NCBI GenBank assembly: GCA_023415835.1
Contig: JAEZJK010000072.1
Location: 1 to 43,561, forward strand
Direction: 5' to 3'
Source: Bacillota bacterium
Lineage (GTDB): Bacteria; Bacillota; UBA4882; UBA8346
DNA length: 43,561 nt
The notes under the pieces were generated by a model. It did no database searches. It was given only the letters and a program-made list of their open reading frames with translations, and had not been told where the DNA came from. This document shows, piece by piece, positions 35,170 through 42,938 of the stretch (within the stretch, counting starts at the first letter, position 1; every line of letters begins with the position of its first letter). The translations under genes were made by a program, and so were the position numbers.

Positions 35170-36447
35170 ATGTTTACCAAAACCGAAATATCATTATTAA
35201 CTTTAGTTAATTGCATATCTAGCGCCTTAGACTTAGTTAACCCTTCGGTTATCAACCATCATAAACGGGTTGCCTATATTGGGTTTCGACTAGCTGAAGA
35301 ATTAAAGTTGCCACTCAAAGATATTCAAGATATTGTCCTTGCCGGTTTACTTCATGACATTGGTTTACTGTCTCTCCATGACCGCTTGGACGCTTTGGAT
35401 TTCGAAATTAAATTCGAAAACCAAAACCTAGTTCAGCATGGTTTATTAGGGCAACACTTATTAAAAAAATACTTTCCCCACTCCAAAGTGCCTCTCCTAA
35501 TCGGAGCCCATCATCTGTATTGGAAGGATAAGGACAACTGCCCATTAGATGACCAAACTTTGCTCGGAAGCCAAATTATCCACCTTGCGGATCGTATGGA
35601 TGTGCTCATTGATAGGAACGATGAGATCCTAGGCCAATCCCGGGGAATAGTGTCCCGAATCGAAACTCAATCGGGATTAATGTTCTGTCCCGAATTAGTA
35701 AAGGTATTACAAAAACTCGCCGTCAAGGAGTACTTTTGGCTAGATATTGTTTCCCCGCAAAACCTTTGGCCGATTAGCGCTAAGTTGGAACTCCAAATGG
35801 CTAAGGTCGATTCCAATAACTTATTGAATTTGGCTAAAACATTTTGCCATATTATCGACTTTCGCAGCCCGTTTACAGCAACCCATTCGGTGGGAGTATC
35901 CGCTAGTTCACAAGCATTAGCTGAATTAATGGATTTTAAGCCCGATGAATGTTTTAATATCAAGATAGCCGGTTATTTACATGACTTGGGAAAGCTGGCT
36001 ATCCCTAACGAGATTCTGGAGAAACCCGGCAAACTTACGGATTTGGAATTCAATATTATCAAGGCCCATACTTATTATGGATACCGGATGCTCGAAAAAG
36101 TCCCCGGGATGGAGTTGATCAATACCTGGGGGACACTTCATCATGAACGTTTGGATGGCCGTGGATATCCTTTTCACCTTAACGCCGAACAACTGTCCAT
36201 CGGTTCCCGGATCATGGCGGTGGCCGACATTTTTACCGCGTTGTTGGAAGACCGCCCTTACCGTAAAAGCATGTCAGAGGAGAAAGCTTTACAAATTATT
36301 CTTAAGCATGCCGAAGATGGGGCCCTTGACGAAAACATTGTTAGTGTACTTAAAGAGAATATCAGTGAGATCAATCTCTTACAAAATGAGGCCCAAAAGG
36401 CTGCTACCTTGGAATATCAAGAATTCCGAGCTCTCCAAGGGTATTAA
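35170..36447 (+). CDS. HD-GYP phosphodiesterase with tandem HD domains
   Basis: The 425-residue soluble protein has two HD domains. The N-terminal one (about 20-145) keeps H31 and the LLHDIG pair (His62, Asp63) but lacks a GYP motif. The C-terminal one (about 220-400) is a full HD-GYP: THS (His239), LHDLGKLAIP (His271, Asp272), TLHHERLDGRGYP (His324, His325, GYP 332-334) and VADIFTALLEDRPYR. The C-terminal half should hydrolyse cyclic di-GMP; the N-terminal half may be regulatory. No sensor or membrane segment is present. The ribosome binding site is weak. Two stacked terminator hairpins follow. Confidence 0.9.
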   Translation: MFTKTEISLLTLVNCISSALDLVNPSVINHHKRVAYIGFRLAEELKLPLKDIQDIVLAGLLHDIGLLSLHDRLDALDFEIKFENQNLVQHGLLGQHLLKKYFPHSKVPLLIGAHHLYWKDKDNCPLDDQTLLGSQIIHLADRMDVLIDRNDEILGQSRGIVSRIETQSGLMFCPELVKVLQKLAVKEYFWLDIVSPQNLWPISAKLELQMAKVDSNNLLNLAKTFCHIIDFRSPFTATHSVGVSASSQALAELMDFKPDECFNIKIAGYLHDLGKLAIPNEILEKPGKLTDLEFNIIKAHTYYGYRMLEKVPGMELINTWGTLHHERLDGRGYPFHLNAEQLSIGSRIMAVADIFTALLEDRPYRKSMSEEKALQIILKHAEDGALDENIVSVLKENISEINLLQNEAQKAATLEYQEFRALQGY

Positions 36448-36536
36448 AAATCGTAAATTATGTCAACCTAATCAATCGTATCTTCTCTTATCTGCCATAC
36501 TTATTTTTTTCTGATCCAATTAATAATCTTTATGTC

Positions 36537-36588
36537 AAATGTTTCCTGCCTACGAATTGCGTCCGAGTAGGCATCCATAAACATTTTT
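36537..36588 (+). terminator. Terminator of the HD-GYP gene
   Basis: AAATGTTT (36537-36544) and TGCCTAC (36547-36553) pair with GTAGGCA (36567-36573) and AAACATTT (36579-36586), with small internal bulges, and the stem runs into TTTTT (36584-36588). Confidence 0.65.
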
Positions 36589-36622
36589 GGGGTTGTACCG
36601 GAAATAATTCCGATACAACCCC
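36589..36622 (+). terminator. Second strong hairpin after the HD-GYP gene
   Basis: GGGGTTGTACCGGAA (36589-36603) pairs with TTCCGATACAACCCC (36608-36622), a 15-bp stem with one G-T wobble and a four-base loop, directly after the first hairpin. Only a weak T-rich tail (TCTATTTA) follows, so it may serve as a backup terminator or RNA-stabilising end. Confidence 0.65.
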
Positions 36623-36748
36623 TCTATTTATAGATTCATAGATAAAAACCTGTTAAAAATTACAAACCTCTCTGAGCAGGATAAACAAGATCAAAAAATG
36701 AATGAATTATGTTAATTTCAAACTACACGAACCTGATGTATGAAGCCA

Positions 36749-36778
36749 TTGAAACAGTGATTCTAAAAACGATTTAAT
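36749..36778 (+). promoter_or_regulatory. Possible promoter of the citrate synthase gene
   Basis: TTGAAA (36749-36754) and TTTAAT (36773-36778) are 18 bases apart and about 45 bases upstream of the citrate synthase start. The -10 box is not ideal. The rest of 36623-36824 holds no gene. Confidence 0.4.
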
Positions 36779-36824
36779 AAATAATGTCCTTAATAACCTT
36801 GCTACAATTAAAGGAGGGGCATCG

Positions 36825-38192
36825 ATGACTCACAAAAAAAATGATGATTTTGAAAGCAATAAACTTAATCAATTATGTAATTTGGCGGAGAAAAGCAGTT
36901 ACATCAATCCTGAATTATTCGGCAAATACGAGGTAAAACGAGGGCTGCGTGATATCAACGGCCGAGGGGTTCTGGCCGGACTGACTGAAATTGGTGAGGT
37001 TCATTCCTATATCGTCAATGAAAACGAAATGATCCCGGTTCCCGGTCAATTAATTTATCGAGGGTATGATATTGTTAATCTGGTCGATGGTTTTATGAGC
37101 GGGGATCGCTTTGGTTTTGAAGAAACCTGTTATCTATTGCTTTTCGGCGCATTACCCAATCAAAACGAACTTGACGATTTTAAGCGCTTATTGGCTCAGA
37201 ACCGGAAGCTGCCGGAGGATTTTGCCCGTGACATTATCTTAAAGGCCCCCAGTAAAGACATGATGAACGTCTTGGCCCGAAGTGTATTGTCCTTATATAG
37301 TTTTGACGACAACCCGGATGATATTTCCATCTTAAATGTTTTGAAACAATGTATCAAGTTGATTGCAGCTTTCCCGTCAATTGCAGTCTATGGCTACCAA
37401 GCTTATTCTCATTACCATGGCAATAACAGCCTATATATCCATAGCCCGCAACCGGAGCTCTCCACTGCTGAAACCATCCTCCACTTACTAAGACCGGACA
37501 GCGGCTATACCAAGCTGGAAGCTATTTTGCTCGACCTGGCGCTGGTGCTCCATGCGGAGCATGGCGGCGGCAATAATTCTTCCTTTGTAACCCATGTGGT
37601 CACATCATCCGGAACTGACACCTACTCGGTGGTGGCTGCGGCCCTCGGATCTCTCAAGGGACCGAGGCATGGGGGAGCTAACATCAAGGTGATCCAGATG
37701 TTTGAAGAACTGAAACAACAGGTGCAAAACTGGACGGATGAACGGCAAATCGAAGACTACCTGGCAAAAATTCTCAATAAGGAAGCTTTTGACCGTTCCG
37801 GCCTGATTTATGGTATTGGCCATGCCGTTTATTCCATCTCCGATCCGCGGGCCATTATTTTAAAGGAGTACGCCGGCCGTCTTGCTCAGGAAAAAGGACT
37901 GGAAGATGAGTTTAACCTTTATACCAAGGTGGAAAAATTGGCTCCGGAAGTTATCGGAAAAGTCCGTAGGATGTATAAAGGGGTCAGCGCCAATGTCGAT
38001 TTTTATTCGGGCTTTGTTTACCGAATGCTTAATATTCCACCGGAACTATACACACCGATCTTTGCCGTTTCCAGAATCGTCGGTTGGAGCGCCCACCGCA
38101 TCGAAGAGCTGGTCAATGCCGGGAAAATCATTAGGCCGGCTTATAAAAGCGTTTGTCCCAGGCGAGAATATACTCCCCTGGAGCAGAGATAA
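36825..38192 (+). CDS. Citrate synthase (Si type)
   Basis: The 455-residue protein matches citrate synthase throughout. Residues matching the pig enzyme are present: His246 (AEHGGGNNS), catalytic His282 (GPRHGGAN), His333 (GIGHAVYS) and Asp392 (ANVDFYSG). It condenses oxaloacetate with acetyl-CoA to citrate, the entry step of the TCA cycle and of glutamate synthesis. The N-terminal GLRDINGRGVLAGLTEIGEV and VPGQLIYRGYDI segments are typical of clostridial homologues. A 2-methylcitrate synthase activity cannot be excluded. An AAAGGAGGGG ribosome binding site precedes the ATG and a strong terminator follows. Confidence 0.93.
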   Translation: MTHKKNDDFESNKLNQLCNLAEKSSYINPELFGKYEVKRGLRDINGRGVLAGLTEIGEVHSYIVNENEMIPVPGQLIYRGYDIVNLVDGFMSGDRFGFEETCYLLLFGALPNQNELDDFKRLLAQNRKLPEDFARDIILKAPSKDMMNVLARSVLSLYSFDDNPDDISILNVLKQCIKLIAAFPSIAVYGYQAYSHYHGNNSLYIHSPQPELSTAETILHLLRPDSGYTKLEAILLDLALVLHAEHGGGNNSSFVTHVVTSSGTDTYSVVAAALGSLKGPRHGGANIKVIQMFEELKQQVQNWTDERQIEDYLAKILNKEAFDRSGLIYGIGHAVYSISDPRAIILKEYAGRLAQEKGLEDEFNLYTKVEKLAPEVIGKVRRMYKGVSANVDFYSGFVYRMLNIPPELYTPIFAVSRIVGWSAHRIEELVNAGKIIRPAYKSVCPRREYTPLEQR

Positions 38193-38298
38193 AAATTCCG
38201 GTCCAATTATTGACTGAATTTTAACTCAAGGTATCGGCTTTAATTTCTATCGTCCCTAGTTACCGTATTGATATTCGTTTCCGATGCCTAACATTTTA

Positions 38299-38341
38299 AA
38301 AGCCTTCGTCCCGATGCTATTTGGCAAAGGACGAAGGCTTT
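38299..38341 (+). terminator. Terminator between citrate synthase and the symporter gene
   Basis: AAAGCCTTCGTCC (38299-38311) pairs perfectly with GGACGAAGGCTTT (38329-38341). It lies between two convergent genes, and both flanks are A/T-rich, so it probably acts on both. Confidence 0.85.
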
Positions 38342-38402
38342 AAATATCCTCTGATACCTTCAGTTCATTTTGATATGAAACTCAACTTCACCGGATCAAA
38401 TT

Positions 38403-39965
38403 CTAACATTCGTAGGTTTTAGCGCGTTCAAATTCATCTTGGATCGCTTGGGACGGTTCTTTAGAGAGTAACGAAACGATCAGGATCGCGATACAAGACG
38501 TTACAAAGGCCGGGAATAATTCGTAAATCCCAAACACTCCTCCCATCGGTTTCAGCAGCAGTTTCCATAGGAAGACCATTCCTCCTCCAGCTAACATACC
38601 GGCGATGGCCCCAGAGTAGGTAACCCTTTTCCAAAACAAGGAAAACAGCATAATCGGCCCGAAGGTGGCGCCAAAACCGGCCCAAGCAAACGAGACTATG
38701 GTAAAGATGATACTGTTTTCATCTAAAGCGATGCTTATTGCAAAAACAGCTATTACCAGTAAAGTAATTCTGGTGGCCCACAAAACCGCTTTATCGCTGG
38801 CATCTTTCTTCATAATCCCATGGTAAATGCTTTTTGAAAAAGCGGAAGCCGCAATGAGTAAATAGGAATCGGAAGAACTAATCGTCGCCGCTAGGATGCC
38901 AGCCATTACAACTCCCGCAAATAGCGGAATGAAGAAATTAGTGGACATCAAGATAAAGATATTCTCGGACGCGCTTTGAGTCAATAGCGCATCTGGATAG
39001 ATAGCCCTGCCGATGATACCGATTGCCACGGCGGCAGTCAAGGAAATAGCGCACCAGATGGTGGCGACCCTCCGGGATAAAGTAAGCTCGCTTGTTTTAC
39101 GGATTGCCATAAATTTCAACAAGACCTGCGGCATCCCAAAATAACCCAGCCCCCAGGAGAGGGTAGAAACTATGGTCAAAAACCCGTAGTTGGCTGCAGC
39201 CCCGAATAAAGGTTTACCGGACTCCCCGATTTGCTGGGTCCCGTTGCCCATTACCGGCTGGGCGATTCCGAAAAAGTCAAAAAAGCCCGGGATTTGCTTG
39301 GCATTGTCAACAACCGTCCCAATACCGCCGGCAGCAGAAATGCCTGCGATTAAAACTGTGACTAAGGAAAAAAACATCACCACACCCTGCATAAAATCGG
39401 ATGCGCTTTCGGCCAAAAAACCGCCGATTATTGTATAACAAATTACAAATAAAGCCCCGGCAATCATCATATATTGATATTTGATCCCGAACAACGTGCT
39501 AAAAAGCTTACCTACCGTTACAAAGCAACTTGAAGCATATACCGTGAAAAATATCAAAATAAAAACCGCAGCTATTGTCATTAAAACTTTTTTCTTCTCT
39601 TTGAATCGGTTGCTAAAAAAGTCGGGAATGGTAATTGCGTCCCCGGCAAGGACCGAATAGCCGCGCAACCTTTTAGCTACCAATAACCAATTGAGATAAG
39701 TCCCGATCAGAAGCCCGATCGCGGTCCAGGCTGCGTCACTTAAACCAAACCAATAAGCGACTCCCGGAAGTCCCATCAAAAGCCAACCGCTCATATCGGA
39801 AGCCTCGGCGCCCATGGCGGTGACCCATGGACCGATTGTTCTGCCCCCGATCAGGAAATTGCCGCTATTTTCGCTGGCGCGCCTGAGGTAATACACTCCG
39901 ATACCGATCACCACTGCCATATATGCGCTCATAGCGATGAAAACCTGTACTTTCCCTCCGTCCAT
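38403..39965 (-). CDS. putP: Sodium/proline symporter (PutP-type)
   Basis: The 520-residue protein has about 13 membrane helices and the solute:sodium symporter family pattern. EASDMSGWLLMGLPG in helix 2 holds the Asp and Ser residues needed for sodium and proline binding in Escherichia coli PutP, and ATISSSDSYLLIAASAF in helix 9 holds the Ser pair of the second sodium-site region. It brings in L-proline with sodium, used as nutrient or osmoprotectant. The ATG follows GGGGGAAAG. A near-consensus promoter lies at 40001-40029. No proline catabolic gene is adjacent. Confidence 0.9.
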   Translation of the reverse strand: MDGGKVQVFIAMSAYMAVVIGIGVYYLRRASENSGNFLIGGRTIGPWVTAMGAEASDMSGWLLMGLPGVAYWFGLSDAAWTAIGLLIGTYLNWLLVAKRLRGYSVLAGDAITIPDFFSNRFKEKKKVLMTIAAVFILIFFTVYASSCFVTVGKLFSTLFGIKYQYMMIAGALFVICYTIIGGFLAESASDFMQGVVMFFSLVTVLIAGISAAGGIGTVVDNAKQIPGFFDFFGIAQPVMGNGTQQIGESGKPLFGAAANYGFLTIVSTLSWGLGYFGMPQVLLKFMAIRKTSELTLSRRVATIWCAISLTAAVAIGIIGRAIYPDALLTQSASENIFILMSTNFFIPLFAGVVMAGILAATISSSDSYLLIAASAFSKSIYHGIMKKDASDKAVLWATRITLLVIAVFAISIALDENSIIFTIVSFAWAGFGATFGPIMLFSLFWKRVTYSGAIAGMLAGGGMVFLWKLLLKPMGGVFGIYELFPAFVTSCIAILIVSLLSKEPSQAIQDEFERAKTYEC

Positions 39966-40000
39966 TCACTTTCCCCCTAAACATTTAGAATGATTGCATA

Positions 40001-40029
40001 ATTATACCAGAATAATCGATATTTTTCAA
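40001..40029 (-). promoter_or_regulatory. Consensus SigA-type promoter of the symporter gene
   Basis: Read on the minus strand, TTGAAA (40024-40029) and TATAAT (40001-40006) are separated by exactly 17 bases, about 36 bases before the symporter ATG. Confidence 0.8.
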
Positions 40030-40138
40030 ATGGTATACTTCGTTGATGCATCCATCTTCAAAAGGAATTTGAAGTAATGTTTCGAATTTAACCCATGATC
40101 GATTTCAATTTTCAAACATTAAAAAAGGGGGGAACGGC

Positions 40139-41113
40139 ATGAAAGTCTTATTTATCGGTGGAACCGGGATTATCAGCTCTGCCTGTTCGGAGCTGGCAAT
40201 CGAAAAGGGGATTACGCTCTATCATTTAAATCGTGGTTTGAGCCATCGCAAAATCGAAGGAATTTATCAAATTATTCGCGATATTCGAAATAAACAGGAA
40301 GTGAAAACAATCCTATCGGATTATACCTTCGATGTGGTTGTAAACTGGATTTGCTATACTCCGGAACATATTATGAACGATCTTGAAATCTTTAAAGGTA
40401 AAACCGGGCAATACATTTTCATCAGTTCCGCCAGCGCTTATCAAAAACCGCCGCAACGCTTGCCCATCACCGAAGAGAACCCCCTTGATAATCCCTTCTG
40501 GCAATACTCCAGGGATAAAATAGCTTGCGAAAGGCTTCTGATTGAGGAATTCCAAAAAAATAAATTCCCGACTACCATTGTCCGGCCATCCCATACTTAT
40601 GATCAAACCTTAATACCCTCCGATTGGGGCTATACCGTATTAGACCGTATCAAGAAAGGAAAGAAAGTAATTATCCATGGTGATGGAACCTCGCTTTGGA
40701 CTCTAACTCATCATCGCGATTTCGCCAAAGGTTTCCTCGGTTTGTTGGGGAATCGCCAGACAATAGGTGAAGCTTTCCATATTACCAGTGATGAACTTTT
40801 ACCCTGGAATAAAATTTATGAGCTGATGGCTAATGAATCAGGAGTGCCTCTTAACGCCGTGCATATTCCATCCGACTTCATTGCCAAGATCGATCCCCGG
40901 ATGGAGGGGAGTTTATTGGGAGATAAAGCCCATTCCATGATCTTTGATAATTCCAAAATCAAAAGTTTGGCGCCGGATTTTAAGGCAACCATCAAATTTG
41001 AAGATGGAGTCAAGGAGATTATTAAATGGTATCAAGAAAATCCAGAGCGGCAAATGGTCGATGGGGCTACCAATGAAGTAATTGAGACGATAATTGAAAA
41101 GTATGAACGATAG
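40139..41113 (+). CDS. NAD-dependent epimerase/dehydratase-like extended SDR
   Basis: The 324-residue protein has an N-terminal Rossmann nucleotide-binding loop (FIGGTGIIS, residues 5-13) and an active-site Tyr-x3-Lys (Tyr123, Lys127, in QYSRDKIACE) with Ser residues in ISSASAYQ. The rest resembles the atypical extended SDR or isoflavone-reductase-like group: VRPSHTYD, then a binding region with HGDGTSLWTLTHHRDFAKGF. It likely reduces or epimerises a nucleotide sugar or similar compound; the substrate is unknown. GGGGGG precedes the ATG. It stands alone, with a terminator shared with the coat genes. Confidence 0.8.
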   Translation: MKVLFIGGTGIISSACSELAIEKGITLYHLNRGLSHRKIEGIYQIIRDIRNKQEVKTILSDYTFDVVVNWICYTPEHIMNDLEIFKGKTGQYIFISSASAYQKPPQRLPITEENPLDNPFWQYSRDKIACERLLIEEFQKNKFPTTIVRPSHTYDQTLIPSDWGYTVLDRIKKGKKVIIHGDGTSLWTLTHHRDFAKGFLGLLGNRQTIGEAFHITSDELLPWNKIYELMANESGVPLNAVHIPSDFIAKIDPRMEGSLLGDKAHSMIFDNSKIKSLAPDFKATIKFEDGVKEIIKWYQENPERQMVDGATNEVIETIIEKYER

Positions 41114-41225
41114 AAATAAAGTGTTAGGGATACATTTTGGTGACTTTCTGAATATTCGAAAAAACCAACGATTCTGCATCCTTTTACTTTCTTAATTAAC
41201 TATGTACATTTGATTTTAATGTTAA

Positions 41226-41251
41226 AAAGGAAGGCTATCCGCCTTCCTTTT
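41226..41251 (+). terminator. Bidirectional terminator between the SDR and coat genes
   Basis: AAAGGAAGGC (41226-41235) pairs perfectly with GCCTTCCTTT (41241-41250) around a TATCC loop, followed by a T-rich flank. The complementary flank (AAAAA) gives the minus strand its T-run, so both convergent genes are served. Confidence 0.8.
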
Positions 41252-41564
41252 ATGATTCCTGATGTACTTCACCCAAAACATTCTGAGATTGTTTATAAGC
41301 TACCATTATTTGATTCTCCGGGACATCATAAGGATTCAGCCAATTCTTCTTGAGGGCTAATCCTACCAAGTTTTCTTGACCCATAATACTTTGGGTCAGA
41401 TATTCCCCGAATAATCTTCTAACTTCGGGAGTAGTAGCCTGGAGGGTGGCGCCAAGATATGCCCCGGCCGCAGCGGCTGCTCCTCCAATCGCGTTCAGTG
41501 CTAAAGTTTCATCGGCGGAAGTATCCGTCATGTCCTTAAAGAAGGAGTTGACAATTGAAGACAT
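41250..41564 (-). CDS. CotF-type spore coat protein
   Basis: The 104-residue protein resembles the coat F domain, a small four-helix ferritin-like fold: LALNAIGGAAAAAGAYLGATLQATTPEVRRLFGEY followed by ENLVGLALKKNWLNPYDVP, where the short linker before the last helix (KKNWLNPYD) is typical. It is probably made late in sporulation and placed in the coat. It directly follows the partner gene upstream (its start overlaps the partner's stop), so the two form an operon. The 'Ala-Gly-Gly-Ala' rich helix has no metal ligands. Confidence 0.75.
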   Translation of the reverse strand: MSSIVNSFFKDMTDTSADETLALNAIGGAAAAAGAYLGATLQATTPEVRRLFGEYLTQSIMGQENLVGLALKKNWLNPYDVPENQIMVAYKQSQNVLGEVHQES

Positions 41565-41782
41565 TATTGAACCTCCTTAATCGGAGCTACCCTATTCTCC
41601 GAAATAAACTGTTGCAACCCCATGATTCGGCTTTGAGCGGCAGTAATCCCCGCCTGGGTCAGTTCTTTTAATTGTTCATCACCGATTGCCGACTGTGACG
41701 CTTTGGCTACCGCCAACGCATTAGACTCCATTTGCAGTAAAGTACTGAAAGACAATAATTCTCCAGGTGTTAAATCACGCAT
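41564..41782 (-). CDS. Small spore coat-associated protein, partner of CotF-type gene
   Basis: Starting at ATG 41780-41782, seven bases after GGGGGT, the product is 72 residues beginning MRDLTPGELLSFSTLLQMESNALAVAKA. The longer frame to 41929 has no ribosome binding site and adds 49 unlikely residues. It is a helical, Ala/Gln-rich protein of the kind paired with CotF-like genes in other spore-forming Clostridia. The pairing and the sequence SRIMGLQQFISEN support a coat role, but no experimental function is known. It overlaps the CotF-type start. Confidence 0.65.
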   Translation of the reverse strand: MRDLTPGELLSFSTLLQMESNALAVAKASQSAIGDEQLKELTQAGITAAQSRIMGLQQFISENRVAPIKEVQ

Positions 41783-42005
41783 CGTATACCCCCATTTAGT
41801 AAATTTCAACCGAATAGTCGTCCACGTCAATTTTCTATGCGTTAAAAATATTTTAATCGCTAGGGACCCAAGCCAATCACTGAAAATATTGACGTAGAGC
41901 GAGAGGCAATTATCATTTTTAATAGTCACTAACCGGTCTCATTTTAGTGTTATTATTTTTGGTTTATATATTAATCTTTTTTCTGGAACATTATGGTATG
42001 AAGTA

Positions 42006-42455
42006 TTAAACCAGTTCAATAATCTCAGGTATCAAATTCCCTTTATCAATTCTAATCTGGGCGGCCGTAACCGGCAGCTGGAACCTTTTCGGGCCGGCGC
42101 TTCCCGGATTTATATATAACACTTTATCTTTAAGCCATACCTTTGCTTGATGTGAGTGTCCAAAAATGACAGCATCCAAAGGCCCGGTAGGATTTTTATA
42201 GTCTTTTAGATTATGGATGATTAAAAACCGGTGCTCACCTATTTGAAAGCAGCGGCTAAGGGGAATCTCCTTACCCCAATCATTCCGGTCGCAATTCCCC
42301 CGAACCGCGAGCACCGGAGCGATTCCTTCAAGCGCCTTTAATACTTCCACACTCCCGATATCCCCTCCGTGGCAAATTACGTCCGCTCCTTTAAAAGCTT
42401 CCAATGCCTCAGCCCGGACTAACCCGTGGGTATCGGAGATCACCCCGATTAACAT
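42006..42455 (-). CDS. YfcE/MJ0936-type metallophosphoesterase
   Basis: I start at ATG 42453-42455, after GGAAG, which gives MLIGVISDTHGLVR; the longer frame to 42524 adds 23 residues without a good ribosome binding site. The 149-residue protein has the calcineurin-like phosphoesterase motifs in order: DTH (metal), HGGDIG, GNCDRN, and GHSHQAK near the C-terminus. YfcE-type enzymes hydrolyse phosphodiesters, cyclic phosphates or model substrates with manganese; the natural substrate is unclear. Confidence 0.88.
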   Translation of the reverse strand: MLIGVISDTHGLVRAEALEAFKGADVICHGGDIGSVEVLKALEGIAPVLAVRGNCDRNDWGKEIPLSRCFQIGEHRFLIIHNLKDYKNPTGPLDAVIFGHSHQAKVWLKDKVLYINPGSAGPKRFQLPVTAAQIRIDKGNLIPEIIELV

Positions 42456-42643
42456 TCTTCCGGTCCCTTTTTCGTTAATCAACAATTCAACTTCTGCTAA
42501 TTTAGGCTTAGCAAAAATAATCAAACTATCCTGATATTTTTTAGTTATTTGCCTTATTTACCGCAAATATTATCAGGACTGAACGGCTGATTTTAATTAA
42601 AATATAACTGTAATTAACCTTAAAATTTGAAGGAGGCAGTTAT

Positions 42644-42919
42644 ATGAAAGACTCATTTGCAGTATCGCCCATTGGGTATGTGCGGGTTAGGCAAGAAGGT
42701 TTTTTTCTGGAGATAGAAAAGGAATATATCCATAAAGGGCTTGCTTGTAATGTGGGGTTAACTTACCGTTACATTTATGAAACTTGGCTTCCTCAATCGG
42801 ATTACAAATTACCACTTGCTTACAACTTCGAGTATTACGGAAAAAATCACTTCGGTCCGGATAATGAAGAGTCGGAAAGTGAAATCTATATCCCGATTGA
42901 ACGTGAGCGGCCAACTTAA
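42644..42919 (+). CDS. Small fused remnant: TrmO N-terminus joined to GyrI-like C-terminus
   Basis: The 91-residue product appears to be two partial proteins in one frame. Residues 1 to about 30 (FAVSPIGYVRVRQEGFFLEIEKEYI) match the start of TrmO-family tRNA methyltransferases. Residues about 36 to 88 (LTYRYIYETWLPQSDYKL, then FEYYGKN, and SEIYIPI at the end) match the C-terminal half of the AraC effector-binding/GyrI-like fold, where YxxIYxxWLPxSxY is a hallmark. An AAGGAGG ribosome binding site precedes the ATG, so it could still be translated. It is most simply explained by a deletion that removed the rest of trmO and the start of a GyrI-like gene. Neither half is complete. Confidence 0.6.
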   Translation: MKDSFAVSPIGYVRVRQEGFFLEIEKEYIHKGLACNVGLTYRYIYETWLPQSDYKLPLAYNFEYYGKNHFGPDNEESESEIYIPIERERPT

Positions 42920-42938
42920 TTTACTGAAAGATAGTCCT

